DNA from: Oscillospiraceae bacterium | Lineage (GTDB): Bacteria; Bacillota; Clostridia; Oscillospirales; CAG-272 | Direction: 5' to 3' | Length of the DNA stretch: 40,698 nucleotides | Assembly (NCBI GenBank): GCA_015064385.1 | Contig: SVSI01000018.1 | Location: 1 to 40,698 of the forward strand | In this document: one piece after another, positions 16,338 to 25,370 of the stretch | Layout: every line of letters begins with the position of its first letter | How positions within the stretch are numbered: position 1 is the stretch's first letter | The notes under the pieces: generated by a model | What the model was told of the DNA's origin: nothing | Database searches by the model: none | Seen by the model: only the letters and a program-made list of their open reading frames with translations | Translations under genes and position numbers: made by a program

Positions 16338-17567
16338 TTATTTCTTGACAACGAATTTGTGGTGTACCTTTTTGCCCTTTTTGATAACGATATCCTTGCC
16401 ATCGAAATCTTCGACGGAAAGCGAGGTAGTCATATCGGTGACCTTTTCGTCGCAAAGCGCGATACCGCCCTGCGAGATAAGAGTTCTCGCGTCTCTGCCC
16501 GAGGAAGCAAGCTTTGCCTTGAGCATCATACCTATAACACTTATCTTACCGTCGGTGAAATCGTCTGCAGAAAGCTCCGTGGTGGGCATATCTGCCGAAG
16601 CGTTTCCTGCGCCGAAGAGTGATCTTGCCGCACCGAGTGCCTTTTCGGCTTCCTCTTCACCGTGAACGAGCTTCGTGAGCTCGTAAGCAAGGATCTCCTT
16701 TGCACGGTTGAGCTGCGAGCCCTCCCAGCTTTCCATCTCGGCGATCTGCTCAAGAGGCAGGAAGGTGAGCATCTTGATACATTTTATGACGTCCGCATCG
16801 CCAACGTTTCTCCAGTACTGGAAGAAATCGTAGGGCGAGGTCTTCTCTGGATCGAGCCATACTGCGTTTCCTGCGGTCTTACCCATCTTATTTCCGTTGG
16901 AGTCGCAAAGAAGGGTGATGGTGAGCGCGTAAGCGTCTTTGCCGAGCTTACGTCTGATAAGCTCGGTTCCGCCGAGCATATTCGACCACTGGTCGTCTCC
17001 TCCGCACTGGAGGTTACAGCCGTATCTGTTGAAGAGCTCGTAGAAGTCGTAGCTCTGCATAAGCATATAGTTGAATTCAAGGAAGGAAAGCCCCTTCTCT
17101 AGACGCTGCTTATAGCATTCTGCCGAAAGCATCTTGTTTACACTGAAATGCGGTCCGATATCACGGAGGAATTCAACGTAGTTGAGTGCGAGAAGCCAGT
17201 CGCCGTTATTTACCATAAGCGCCTTGCCCTCGGAAAAGTCGATAAAACGGCTCATCTGCTTTTTGAAGCATTCGCAGTTGTGGTCAACTATCTCTTTAGT
17301 CATCATTCTTCTCATATCGGTTCTGCCCGAGGGGTCGCCTATCATACCGGTTCCGCCGCCAACGAGGGCTATCGGCTTATTGCCTGCGTCCTGAAGGCGC
17401 TTCATAAGGGTAAGCGCCATAAAGTGACCTGCGGTGAGAGAGTCTGCCGTGGGGTCAAATCCGATATAGAAGGTCGCTTTTCCGTTATTTATAAGGTCTG
17501 CTATCTCCTCTTCGTCAGTTACCTGCGCGACGAGTCCGCGCGCTTTGAGTTCTTCGTAAAGTGTCAT
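16338..17567 (-). CDS. tyrS: Tyrosyl-tRNA synthetase
   Basis: TyrS is a class I synthetase that charges tRNA-Tyr and acts as a dimer. The 409-residue protein has the Rossmann catalytic domain with the HIGH-equivalent TAGH (45-48) in FDPTADSLTAGHFMAL, LVGGGTGMIGDPSGR, and QCGGDDQWSN. The KMSKS-equivalent is KMGKT. A C-terminal S4 RNA-binding domain spans about 345-405 and begins DARTLISQGGIAL. The TyrRS-Z-type KMGKT differs from the usual KFGKS/KMSKS of Bacillus-type enzymes. No T-box leader is seen upstream; recN lies only 31 bases away, so it is expressed with the run rather than by its own riboswitch. Confidence 0.95.
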   Translation of the reverse strand: MTLYEELKARGLVAQVTDEEEIADLINNGKATFYIGFDPTADSLTAGHFMALTLMKRLQDAGNKPIALVGGGTGMIGDPSGRTDMRRMMTKEIVDHNCECFKKQMSRFIDFSEGKALMVNNGDWLLALNYVEFLRDIGPHFSVNKMLSAECYKQRLEKGLSFLEFNYMLMQSYDFYELFNRYGCNLQCGGDDQWSNMLGGTELIRRKLGKDAYALTITLLCDSNGNKMGKTAGNAVWLDPEKTSPYDFFQYWRNVGDADVIKCIKMLTFLPLEQIAEMESWEGSQLNRAKEILAYELTKLVHGEEEAEKALGAARSLFGAGNASADMPTTELSADDFTDGKISVIGMMLKAKLASSGRDARTLISQGGIALCDEKVTDMTTSLSVEDFDGKDIVIKKGKKVHHKFVVKK

Positions 17568-17598
17568 TTTTCAGTACTCCTTTGTCTTACGCTGTTTA

Positions 17599-19293
17599 TC
17601 AAAATTTTTCTGCAGTCTCGAGCATTTCGCTCGCAGATGCTTTTATTTTTTCACTTATGTTGACGCCTCCCATTATTCTTGAGAGCTCGTCTATTCTTCC
17701 CTGCCTATCGAGAAGTGTCAGAGAGGTCTGCGAACGTCCGTCCACCTCGTTTTTTATTATCTTGAAGTGGTTTTGAGCGCTTGACGCAACCTGCGCCGAG
17801 TGTGTGATGGAGAGTATCTGAAGCTCTTTTCCAAGCTCACGGAGCTTCATTCCTATCTTTTGGGACGTTTTTCCCGAAACACCGGTATCTATCTCGTCAA
17901 AAATGAGAGTTTCAATGCTATCCGCACTCGTGAGAACGCATTTTACCGCAAGAAGGATTCTTGCAGCTTCTCCGCCCGAGGCGATCTTTGCAAGCACTTT
18001 CGGTGGCTCGCCGGGGTTCGTTGATACCATAAAGGATATCTTATCGGTTCCGTCAGCAGTAAAGAGTGGCTCTCCGTTTTGAAAAACGGGATCGACCTCA
18101 ACGCTGAATTTGACCTTTTCCATATCAAGAAAGTGTATTTCCTTGCCTATCTTTTCGGAAAGCTCTGACGCCGCATTTTTTCTCTTTTCGTGCAGCTCGT
18201 CGGCAAGCTGTTTGGCGCTTTCTTTATACTGTGCCGTGAGCTTTTCAAGCTCTTTTATACGGTCGTCCGACGCCACTATATCGTCAAGCTCTTTTTTCGA
18301 CTTTTCAAGATATTCGAGTACCTGCTCAACCGTGCTTCCGTATTTACGCTTGAGCTTATGGATAACATCAAGGCGAGTCTCTATCTCGTCAAGCCGTCTT
18401 TCGGGATCGCTGTGCTCGCTCGGAAGAGCGGAAAGCACGTTCTCAGCGATATGCTCAAGCTCAAAGGATATCTCGTAAAGTCGCTCGGCGTATTCTGCCG
18501 ATTCGGGCAGAAATTCGGACATATTTTCAAGCGTATCGTGTGCAATATCAATAAGCCGCGATGCCGACATACCCTTATCGTTTTTATAAAGGGCGCGGTA
18601 AACGGTACTTACCTGCTTTGATACCTGTCTGAAATTTTTAAGCACACGCTTTTCGCTATCAAGCTCTTCCTCCTCACCGGGCTTCAAGCTCGCCGATTCA
18701 ATATCGTTTATCTGATAGGTGAGAAGCTCTATTCTTCTCTCCTTCTCGCGCTCGTCGCAGAAAAGGCGCTCCATTTCGGCTTTCGCCGCCGTCATTTTCC
18801 TATATTCTTCGCGATATTTCTCGCGCAGTCCCGACAGTCCCGCGTACGAATCAAGCATATAAACGTACGTCTTTTCGTCGAAAATATCTCCGCTGTCGTG
18901 TTGACCGTGAATATTTACCAGCAGTGCGCCTACCTCACGAAGCTGAGTCAGCGGATAGGTGGCTCCGTTTATTTTGGACTTTGATCTTCCCTCGGAGGTA
19001 AGTGTTCTTTGAAGAAAGATACATCCCTCCTCGTCGGGATTTACACCCAGCTCTGCAAGCTTTTTCGTACACTCCTCGTTTATATCGCAGAACACAGCCG
19101 AAACGGTAGCGCTATCCTCTCCCGTTCGCACGAGCTCGCGCTCTGCCTTTGCTCCGAGAAGCAGACCGAGTGAATCTATAAGTATTGATTTTCCCGCGCC
19201 CGTTTCTCCCGTCAGCGCAGAAAAGCCCTTTTCAAAGTCAACGTCCAGCCGCTTTATGACCGCAACGTTTTCTATATGAATGGACGAAAGCAT
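17599..19293 (-). CDS. recN: DNA repair protein RecN
   Basis: RecN is an SMC-like ATPase that gathers at double-strand breaks and tethers DNA ends. The 564-residue protein has Walker A GETGAGKS (29-36) in an N-terminal head half, a central coiled coil (about 150-370, with many Glu/Lys heptads), the ABC signature ASGGEAARI, and Walker B LIFDEIDTGVSGKT in the C-terminal head half. It follows argR after 32 bases, as in most Firmicutes. In many Clostridia spoIVB and spo0A follow recN; here tyrS follows instead. Confidence 0.95.
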   Translation of the reverse strand: MLSSIHIENVAVIKRLDVDFEKGFSALTGETGAGKSILIDSLGLLLGAKAERELVRTGEDSATVSAVFCDINEECTKKLAELGVNPDEEGCIFLQRTLTSEGRSKSKINGATYPLTQLREVGALLVNIHGQHDSGDIFDEKTYVYMLDSYAGLSGLREKYREEYRKMTAAKAEMERLFCDEREKERRIELLTYQINDIESASLKPGEEEELDSEKRVLKNFRQVSKQVSTVYRALYKNDKGMSASRLIDIAHDTLENMSEFLPESAEYAERLYEISFELEHIAENVLSALPSEHSDPERRLDEIETRLDVIHKLKRKYGSTVEQVLEYLEKSKKELDDIVASDDRIKELEKLTAQYKESAKQLADELHEKRKNAASELSEKIGKEIHFLDMEKVKFSVEVDPVFQNGEPLFTADGTDKISFMVSTNPGEPPKVLAKIASGGEAARILLAVKCVLTSADSIETLIFDEIDTGVSGKTSQKIGMKLRELGKELQILSITHSAQVASSAQNHFKIIKNEVDGRSQTSLTLLDRQGRIDELSRIMGGVNISEKIKASASEMLETAEKF

Positions 19294-19325
19294 AATCTGC
19301 CTCCCTTCTTAACTCTTAAAGTTTA

Positions 19326-19784
19326 TCAGTCTCGGCTCTCAAGCACCGCGTTTATCTTATCGGCAAGCTTTTGCGCCGAGGTCACGTCGGCGGTGGCTAC
19401 GAAAATAGTATCGTCTCCCGCTATACTGCCGAGAATATCGTTATGCCACGTAAGGTCTATCGCCGCCGCGGAAGGATCTGCCATACCCGCGTACGTACGC
19501 ACGATCACGAGATTTCCCGCGCAAACGACGGACGTTGCCGCCTCGCGCAGAATATTTGCGTATTTCGTGCCGTTTCGCTCGGATGCCGCACCCTTTACGG
19601 CGTACTTGTATCCGTGTCCCTTGACCGACGTTTTTACGATGTTCAGCTCCTTGATATCTCTTGAAACGGTCGCCTGCGTGACGTTGAAGCCCGCCTCGCG
19701 GAGCTTATCGAGCAGAACCTCCTGCGTTTCAATATCGTGGCTGTTTATCAGCTCTATTATTTTAGACTGTCTTTCGTTTTTCAT
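19326..19784 (-). CDS. argR: Arginine repressor ArgR/AhrC
   Basis: ArgR is a hexameric arginine-responsive repressor and activator of arginine metabolism. The 152-residue protein has an N-terminal winged helix with VTQATVSRDIKELNIVKT (recognition helix), and a C-terminal oligomerisation and arginine-binding domain with ILGSIAGDDTIFV, in which the GDD triad contacts arginine. The length is typical. Its position between nadK and recN is conserved across Firmicutes, and it has no arginine genes nearby, so it acts on distant targets. Confidence 0.95.
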   Translation of the reverse strand: MKNERQSKIIELINSHDIETQEVLLDKLREAGFNVTQATVSRDIKELNIVKTSVKGHGYKYAVKGAASERNGTKYANILREAATSVVCAGNLVIVRTYAGMADPSAAAIDLTWHNDILGSIAGDDTIFVATADVTSAQKLADKINAVLESRD

Positions 19785-19805
19785 AATTACTGTTTTCTCC
19801 GTTTA

Positions 19806-20666
19806 TCAGATATCGGACATTTTGCGATAAAGTATGCTGCAGAAGCTATGCTCTCCCGCTCTTACGAGCTTGGTCCGGTACTTTGATTTTTTCACGATGA
19901 CCGTGTCACCGTCTGAAAGATCGCACGTCTCCTCGCCGTCAAGCGAGAGCTTTGCGTGGTCGGGATCTGCCTTGCATTTTATTTCAAACGTCGAATCTCC
20001 CGAGAAAACTATCGGGCGGCATCTGAGCGAGTGCGCGCATATCGGCGTTATCGAGATACAGTCAAGCCCCGTATCCATAACCGGACCGCCCGCCGACATC
20101 GAATACGCGCTCGAGCCGGTAGCACTCGATGCAATAAGTCCGTCTCCGCGGTACTTATATACGGCGTTGCCGTTACAGAACAGCTCTACCTCCACGACTC
20201 CGAGTCCGCTTGCGCGAACTACTGCGGCATCGTTGAGAGCGAGCTCGCCGTCAAGCACCTTTTGACCGTCTCTTACAACGCTGACCTCAAGCATGGTGCG
20301 ACTTTCGGTCTCAAGCTCTCCCGAGAGTATTTCGGATATGTGCGGAATATCCTCGGTCTCAAGCTCTGCTATATATCCGAGACGTCCGAGATTTATACCC
20401 ATTATCGGCGTTGACGCTCTTGCCGCGTTTGCAGCAGCGCGAAGAATCGTTCCGTCTCCTCCGAGCACGAGTATAAGATCGCAGGAATAAAATTCCTTAT
20501 CGTCCGCTACGCTGACAAAGCCCTCTTTTGCAAGAAAGTCAAACTCCTTTTGAACGAGTACGAGATATTTTCCCTCAAGATGTGAAAGGAGCTTTTTGGT
20601 GTATATAAGCTCTGCGTCCTTTTGGGCGTTGGGCAGTACGGCTATCTTTTCAAAACAGTATTTCAT
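19806..20666 (-). CDS. nadK: NAD kinase
   Basis: NadK phosphorylates NAD to NADP with ATP or polyphosphate. The 286-residue protein carries GGDGT (69-73) in LVLGGDGTILRAA, the NE/D-type motif in LALNDAAVVRAS, GINLGRLGYIAE, and the glycine-rich TGSSAYSMSAGGP that contacts NAD. It lies 29 bases after tlyA and 21 before argR, the usual tlyA-nadK-argR-recN order. Confidence 0.95.
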   Translation of the reverse strand: MKYCFEKIAVLPNAQKDAELIYTKKLLSHLEGKYLVLVQKEFDFLAKEGFVSVADDKEFYSCDLILVLGGDGTILRAAANAARASTPIMGINLGRLGYIAELETEDIPHISEILSGELETESRTMLEVSVVRDGQKVLDGELALNDAAVVRASGLGVVEVELFCNGNAVYKYRGDGLIASSATGSSAYSMSAGGPVMDTGLDCISITPICAHSLRCRPIVFSGDSTFEIKCKADPDHAKLSLDGEETCDLSDGDTVIVKKSKYRTKLVRAGEHSFCSILYRKMSDI

Positions 20667-20695
20667 TGTAAGATGCCCTCTTTTCTACGTTTATT

Positions 20696-21475
20696 TCAAA
20701 ACAGTTTATCGGGTGCGCTGAGGATACATCCGACGAGTGAGTCGGTATCCTTTTTTTCAAACAGCGCGAGATATTCGGTATTTCCGTCTCCGCCCTGTAT
20801 GGGAGATACGGTAAGAGACGTGCAGCAGAGCCCATGCTCGCGTGCCGATGCCAGCAGAGAGTCTATGACGCGTCTGTGTATCTTTTTGTCGCGGACGATA
20901 CCGCTTTTGGTGAGATACTCCCGTCCCGCCTCAAACTGCGGCTTTATGAGTCCTATGAAAAGTCCGTTATCCTTAAGTATTTCCGAAACGGGTGCGTAGA
21001 TATATTTTTGCGATATGAACGAAAGATCGCACACCGCGATATCTACTTTTTCGCCGAGAACCTCGGCGCTCAGATTTCGTGCGTTGAAATTTTCCATAAC
21101 GACAACTCTGCCGTCATTTCTGAGACATTCGTGAAGCTGATCGGTGCCGCTGTCAATTGCAAAGACCTTTTTTGCACCGCCGCGGAGCAGACAGTCTGTA
21201 AAGCCGCCCGTGGATGAGCCGATATCAACTGCCGTCAGTCCATTGACGCTTAATGAAAAGGTCTTGAGCGCGTGCTCGAGCTTGACTCCGCCACGGCTGA
21301 CGTAAACGTACGGTCTCCCCTTGACCTCGACCTTTTTTACCTCGGGATCAAAGTCGTACGACGCCTTGGTGACCGCCTTGCCGTCTATGTAAACGAGCCC
21401 CGCCTCAAGCGTCTCCTTTGCCTTCTGACGGCTTTGGGCAAAGCCGTTTTCAAAGAGATATTTATCTATTCTCAT
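20696..21475 (-). CDS. tlyA: TlyA family rRNA methyltransferase/hemolysin-like protein
   Basis: TlyA proteins methylate ribose 2'-OH groups in 16S and 23S rRNA in actinobacteria; the role in Clostridia is less studied. I place the start at ATG 21475 (MRIDKYLFENG), one base after the ispA stop, which gives 259 residues. An upstream in-frame extension would overlap ispA. The N-terminus is an S4 RNA-binding domain (about 1-62). The rest is an FtsJ-type SAM methyltransferase with AVDIGSSTGGFTDCLL as the SAM-binding motif and AVCDLSFIS as the catalytic-region motif. There is no clear Shine-Dalgarno site, so translation is probably coupled to ispA. Confidence 0.93.
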   Translation of the reverse strand: MRIDKYLFENGFAQSRQKAKETLEAGLVYIDGKAVTKASYDFDPEVKKVEVKGRPYVYVSRGGVKLEHALKTFSLSVNGLTAVDIGSSTGGFTDCLLRGGAKKVFAIDSGTDQLHECLRNDGRVVVMENFNARNLSAEVLGEKVDIAVCDLSFISQKYIYAPVSEILKDNGLFIGLIKPQFEAGREYLTKSGIVRDKKIHRRVIDSLLASAREHGLCCTSLTVSPIQGGDGNTEYLALFEKKDTDSLVGCILSAPDKLF

Positions 21476-21476
21476 A

Positions 21477-22361
21477 TCAACTGTTTCTGAGCAGCAGTTC
21501 TTTGGCAAGAGCGCAGAGAGTTTCCGAGCCGTCGAATCTCGACACGGCTACGCACGCCTCTGCCGTGTATTTCGCCGCAAGATCGAGCGCCTCGTCGTAC
21601 GGCATAGCGCTTGCGAAGGTCATCATATTCTTTTTCGCATCTACTCCGACTCTCTTTCCGAGCGTCTTGGGATCTCCGCTGACGTCGAGCAGATCGTCTA
21701 TTATCTGAAAAGCAAGTCCTACCTTATCGGCATACTCACACGCCGATACATAAAGCTCGCTTTCCTCGTTTGCTCCTGCCGATATACAGCCGAGCAGACA
21801 AGCGGCGCGTATCATTCTTCCCGTCTTCAGTCCCTGAAGCTTTTTGAGCTTATCAAGAGTTGCGGCATTTCCCGAAACGTCCATCTGCTGTCCGCCGATC
21901 ATACCGTACATTCCCGAAGCGCTTGAGAGCGCCTTTATTGCCGCGAGCTTTTCTTTATCGGATACTCCCGAAAGAGTGCTTATGATCTCGTAAGGATATA
22001 TCATAAGAGCATCACCCGCAAGAAGGGCGGTCTCCTCGGGATAAGCAATATGGCAGGACGGCTTTCCCCTTCTCATATCGTCATCGTCCATACAGGGCAG
22101 ATCGTCGTGAATGAGGGATGCAGCGTGTACCATTTCAATGCACGCCGCATAAGTCAGCGCGCTGTCCGGATTTCCCTTGCCGAGAGAAGAAAACTCGGTG
22201 GTAAGGAACGCTCTTATTCTTTTTCCGCCTCCGAGACAGGAATATCTTGCCGCATCGATAAGCGGTGAAAAATCATCGTCCTGCCTTGAAAGCAGCAGGT
22301 CGAGACGCTCCTCTACGAGCGCGCCTCTTTCGGCAAGCAGTGTTTTCAGTTCACTTTTCAT
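21477..22361 (-). CDS. ispA: Polyprenyl (farnesyl/geranyl) diphosphate synthase
   Basis: The enzyme condenses isopentenyl and allylic diphosphates to short-chain prenyl diphosphates for undecaprenyl carrier and other isoprenoids. The 294-residue all-helical protein has the first aspartate-rich motif DDLPCMD (86-92) and the second, DDLLD, in QIIDDLLDVSGDP. GGGKRIR (45-51) is the diphosphate-binding motif. The product length cannot be fixed from sequence, though farnesyl is usual for this family. It starts just after xseB (22365) and ends where tlyA begins; the dxs gene that often lies between ispA and tlyA is absent. Confidence 0.94.
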   Translation of the reverse strand: MKSELKTLLAERGALVEERLDLLLSRQDDDFSPLIDAARYSCLGGGKRIRAFLTTEFSSLGKGNPDSALTYAACIEMVHAASLIHDDLPCMDDDDMRRGKPSCHIAYPEETALLAGDALMIYPYEIISTLSGVSDKEKLAAIKALSSASGMYGMIGGQQMDVSGNAATLDKLKKLQGLKTGRMIRAACLLGCISAGANEESELYVSACEYADKVGLAFQIIDDLLDVSGDPKTLGKRVGVDAKKNMMTFASAMPYDEALDLAAKYTAEACVAVSRFDGSETLCALAKELLLRNS

Positions 22362-22364
22362 ACT

Positions 22365-22586
22365 TTAATTACCCGAAAAATCGGTCTCCGTAAGTTTATC
22401 CCCGTCACTGACGAGCATTTTTATCTGTTTTTCCGCGCTCTCGAGCAGCTTTGCACATTCTGCGGCAAGAAGCGTTCCTCTTTTATAGGTCTCGAGTGCT
22501 TCCTCAAGAGATATTTCTCCCGCTTCGAGCTTATTTACAAGTCCCTCGAGCTCGGTAAGCATTTCTTCAAAACTCTTATTTTCCAT
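22365..22586 (-). CDS. xseB: Exodeoxyribonuclease VII small subunit
   Basis: XseB is the small helical subunit that binds XseA in exonuclease VII, which degrades single-stranded DNA. With the start at ATG 22586 behind GGAAGGAAAG the protein has 73 residues. It matches the family: SFEEMLTELEGLVNKLEAGE, then SLEEALETYKRG, a pair of antiparallel helices. It overlaps the end of xseA by 11 bases, and ispA follows after three bases. Confidence 0.93.
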   Translation of the reverse strand: MENKSFEEMLTELEGLVNKLEAGEISLEEALETYKRGTLLAAECAKLLESAEKQIKMLVSDGDKLTETDFSGN

Positions 22587-23802
22587 AACTTTCCTTCCGT
22601 ACTGCGTGCACCGTTGCATCTACTGCTCCGTCCTGCACGCGAAGCGTTATATTGTCGCCCGCGCTTACGTCGGACACCCGTTTTACTATTTCTCCCCTGC
22701 CGTCAAAGGTGAGTGAATATCCTCTTGAGAGCACCGCAAGCGGGCTGAGCGCATCAAGGCGGGATATTTTTTCCTTAAAGCTTGCTTTTTTATCCGAAAC
22801 GATCCTTGAATATGCGGTCTCAAGTATATCGCCGAGATGAGAAAGACGCATATTTTTATCGTCCAAAAGCATCTGCGGATCTCTCATTATCCTTCGTGAC
22901 GTAAGAGCTTCAAGCTCTTTTTTAGATCTTGAGAGCTTATTTGACAGTCCCGTTTTCAGCCGAGACGAAAGTGCTGAAATTCGTGACGAAAGCTCAAAAG
23001 CGTCGGGTACGGCAAGCTCTGCCGCCGCAGACGGTGTCGGTGCCCTCAGGTCCGCAACGAAATCACATATCGTAAAATCGCTTTCGTGACCTACTGCCGA
23101 AATAACCGGTATCTCGGAAGCGCTGACCGCTCTTGCAAGCTTTTCATCGTTAAACGCCCAGAGATCCTCGAGCGAGCCGCCTCCGCGTCCGATTATTATA
23201 ACGTCAACGCTTTTTTCGCGGTTGAAATATTCAAGTGCCTCGCACAGCTCCTTCGGAGCGTTGTCTCCCTGAACGAGCGTCGGGTAAAGTATCATTTTTG
23301 CGACAGGAAAGCGTCTTGACAGAATATTTATTATGTCCCGCACGGCCGCGCCCGCGCTTGAGGTTATAACTCCTACCGTTTTCGGTATCTTCGGGATCGG
23401 CGTCTTCCTCTCGGGAGAAAAGAGTCCCTCCGCCTCGAGCTTCTTTTTAAGCTGCTCGTATGCCATGGCGAGCGCTCCGACTCCCTCGGGCTCAAGCATA
23501 TCGATATAAAGCTGATACTGACCGCTTGGCTCGTAAACGCTTATGCGTCCGTGTGCCACGACCTTCATTGAGTTTTCGGGTCTGAATTTTATCCTTTGCA
23601 CAGACGATTTGAAGATCACTCCCTTAAGTACTGCGCCATCGTCCTTTAAGGTCAGATAGATATGACCTCCGCGCTCAACGAGGTTCGATATTTCTCCCCT
23701 CACCGAAATACTCTGAACGAGAACGTCCGAGGAGAACATCGCTTTTATATACTGGGTTATCTGTGATACCGTTAGTATCGGACATTCTCTTTCGCTAATC
23801 AT
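22576..23802 (-). CDS. xseA: Exodeoxyribonuclease VII large subunit
   Basis: XseA carries the catalytic site of exonuclease VII. The 408-residue protein has an N-terminal OB fold (about 10-100: SQITQYIKAMF, VRGEISNL, GHIYLTLKD), the catalytic domain with IIGRGGGSLEDLWAFND and SAVGHESDFTICDFVADLRAPTPSAAA (the latter I read as the metal-binding region), and a C-terminal coiled-coil part that receives XseB. It follows the TsaD-like gene after about 20 bases. Confidence 0.95.
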   Translation of the reverse strand: MISERECPILTVSQITQYIKAMFSSDVLVQSISVRGEISNLVERGGHIYLTLKDDGAVLKGVIFKSSVQRIKFRPENSMKVVAHGRISVYEPSGQYQLYIDMLEPEGVGALAMAYEQLKKKLEAEGLFSPERKTPIPKIPKTVGVITSSAGAAVRDIINILSRRFPVAKMILYPTLVQGDNAPKELCEALEYFNREKSVDVIIIGRGGGSLEDLWAFNDEKLARAVSASEIPVISAVGHESDFTICDFVADLRAPTPSAAAELAVPDAFELSSRISALSSRLKTGLSNKLSRSKKELEALTSRRIMRDPQMLLDDKNMRLSHLGDILETAYSRIVSDKKASFKEKISRLDALSPLAVLSRGYSLTFDGRGEIVKRVSDVSAGDNITLRVQDGAVDATVHAVRKESYGK

Positions 23803-23821
23803 ACCTTTTTCGTTTCTTTCT

Positions 23822-24733
23822 CTAAATTCCGAGCGCCTTTTTACGCGTAAGATACGCTATTCCCACCGCGTTATCCCGCGAATACTCGGGAAGCGTGAAG
23901 ATCGCGTTATATCTCGCCGTAAGGGCGTCCTTTATATATTTGTTTGCAGTTACTCCGCCCGCAAATACCACGGGAAGATCTCCGTACTTTTCAAGCGCCC
24001 TTTCGCACATCTTATCAAGAGTATCGAGCACGCTCGCAAGAGTGAACGCCGCGATATATTCCCGACTCTCTCCTTTTTTGAGCATATCCGCCGCCTTGTT
24101 TTCAAGTCCCGACAAATTACAAAAGGTGTCCTTTACGCAAGAGTACGGCTTTACACTGTCAAGAGGAAGCGATATTTCCTCAAGCTCTTTTCCGCACGGG
24201 AATTTAAGACCGAGCATAACTCCCACTCTGTCTATTGCCTGTCCCGCGTTGAGATCGAGCGTTGTGCCTATCTGCTCAATATTAAGACGGTCGCAAAGAA
24301 GCAGATCGGTAGTACCTCCCGAGACGTGGAAGGCAAGAAATCTTTCGTTTAGCAGCTCTTCTCTGCCCGCGGTACAGACTGCGGCGGCAATATGCCCCGC
24401 CTGATGTGAAAACTCGAAATAGCTTGCACCCGAAGCGACCGCCGCCGCTTTTGCGGCAGAAACGCCCGAGAGAAAGCAAGGCATATAAGATCCTTTGGCG
24501 TCTCGCGGTGCATAGGATACTCCGACCGCGCTCGGTTGCTCTATATCTCCGAGAGCGTCAAGGACGCCCGGCAGATTTTTTATGTGAGTGAACACAGCGT
24601 CCGACTGTCTTATTCCTCGCTCACCGTCTCCTACCGTGACCGGTAGGCGTGAGTCGGCAATTATCTTGCCGTCCGAGGAAACGAGCGCTACGGACGTGGT
24701 GTAGTTACTCGTATCTATACCGAGATAAAGCAT
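23822..24733 (-). CDS. TsaD-like (Kae1/peptidase M22 family) protein
   Basis: The protein is an ASKHA-fold relative of TsaD, which makes t6A on tRNA. At 303 residues it is shorter than TsaD (about 335-340). It begins GIDTSNYTTS (5-14) where true TsaD has GIETSCDET. The metal-binding pair His110 and His114 is kept in FSHQAGHIAAA, and the nucleotide motif HVSGGTTDLLL resembles SGGHTxL. This short type appears in Clostridia near nusB and xseA and is usually annotated as O-sialoglycoprotein endopeptidase or M22, a name inherited from an old assignment. It may be a paralogue with its own role rather than the t6A enzyme. nusB ends one base upstream. Confidence 0.8.
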   Translation of the reverse strand: MLYLGIDTSNYTTSVALVSSDGKIIADSRLPVTVGDGERGIRQSDAVFTHIKNLPGVLDALGDIEQPSAVGVSYAPRDAKGSYMPCFLSGVSAAKAAAVASGASYFEFSHQAGHIAAAVCTAGREELLNERFLAFHVSGGTTDLLLCDRLNIEQIGTTLDLNAGQAIDRVGVMLGLKFPCGKELEEISLPLDSVKPYSCVKDTFCNLSGLENKAADMLKKGESREYIAAFTLASVLDTLDKMCERALEKYGDLPVVFAGGVTANKYIKDALTARYNAIFTLPEYSRDNAVGIAYLTRKKALGI

Positions 24734-24734
24734 C

Positions 24735-25151
24735 TTACTTATTCTCCGGCTTGTTTTTGAGGTCTTTTTTGTCCGCGATCGCGTTAAGTATCCCGTTTAT
24801 AAACGAGCTTGCCTGATCGTGATCGTATTTCTTTGCGAGCTCGACTGCCTCGTTTATCGCTATTCTGACGGGCAGATCGGTATAAAGCATCTCGTAGCAG
24901 GCAAGGCGCATTATCGCGTGCGATATGCGTGAAAGACGACCGATCTTCCAACCGATAGAATTTTCGCTGATAAGCGCGTCTATCTCCTCAACCTTTGAAA
25001 ACGTACCCAAAAATCCGCTTTCAACGTACTGATCGTCGATATGGCGCTCATCCATCTCTCGCTTAAGAGTTTCCTCTACCGTTTCTTCGGTGTGGAAGGA
25101 TCTTTCATATATGAGTGTTAACAGTGTCTCACGTGCTTCTCTTCTTGTCAT
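24735..25151 (-). CDS. nusB: Transcription antitermination factor NusB
   Basis: NusB with NusE binds boxA in rRNA leaders and helps antitermination. The 138-residue helical protein has the family start TRREARETLLTLIYE and the C-terminal DLPVRIAINEAVELAKKYDHDQASSFINGIL pattern, split by the family loop. It is the first gene after the consensus promoter at 25210-25238 and thus heads a 15-gene co-directional run. Confidence 0.93.
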   Translation of the reverse strand: MTRREARETLLTLIYERSFHTEETVEETLKREMDERHIDDQYVESGFLGTFSKVEEIDALISENSIGWKIGRLSRISHAIMRLACYEMLYTDLPVRIAINEAVELAKKYDHDQASSFINGILNAIADKKDLKNKPENK

Positions 25152-25209
25152 AACCGTCCTCTGAAATCAAAAACTTAATTTATTGCATAAAAACTGCATA
25201 TTCTGTTAT

Positions 25210-25238
25210 ATTATACACCTCTTTCTTCAATATGTCAA
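25210..25238 (-). promoter_or_regulatory. Consensus promoter of the nusB gene run
   Basis: TTGACA (25238-25233), a 17-base spacer and TATAAT (25215-25210) match sigma-A consensus completely. The leader to nusB is about 50 bases. It is the only strong promoter I see for the downstream 15 genes. Confidence 0.95.
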
Positions 25239-25292
25239 TAAATATCGCAAAATTTTAGATTATTGTATAAATTATATATTATTAAAGACAAA

Positions 25293-25325
25293 AAATCCCG
25301 AGGCAGAAGCTCTGCATCGGGATTT
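25293..25325 (-). terminator. Orphan hairpin between two divergent promoters
   Basis: A stem of about 15 bp with one mismatch (25293-25307 with 25311-25325) is followed by TTTTTT on the minus strand and, after a short gap, by TTTTTTT on the plus strand. It lies upstream of both the nusB promoter (minus) and the membrane-protein promoter (plus), so neither gene uses it. It would stop minus-strand transcripts coming from trmB. Confidence 0.75.
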
Positions 25326-25370
25326 CGGGGCTTATTTTTTTAACAATGTGTAATTTTTATCTTTTCCCAC

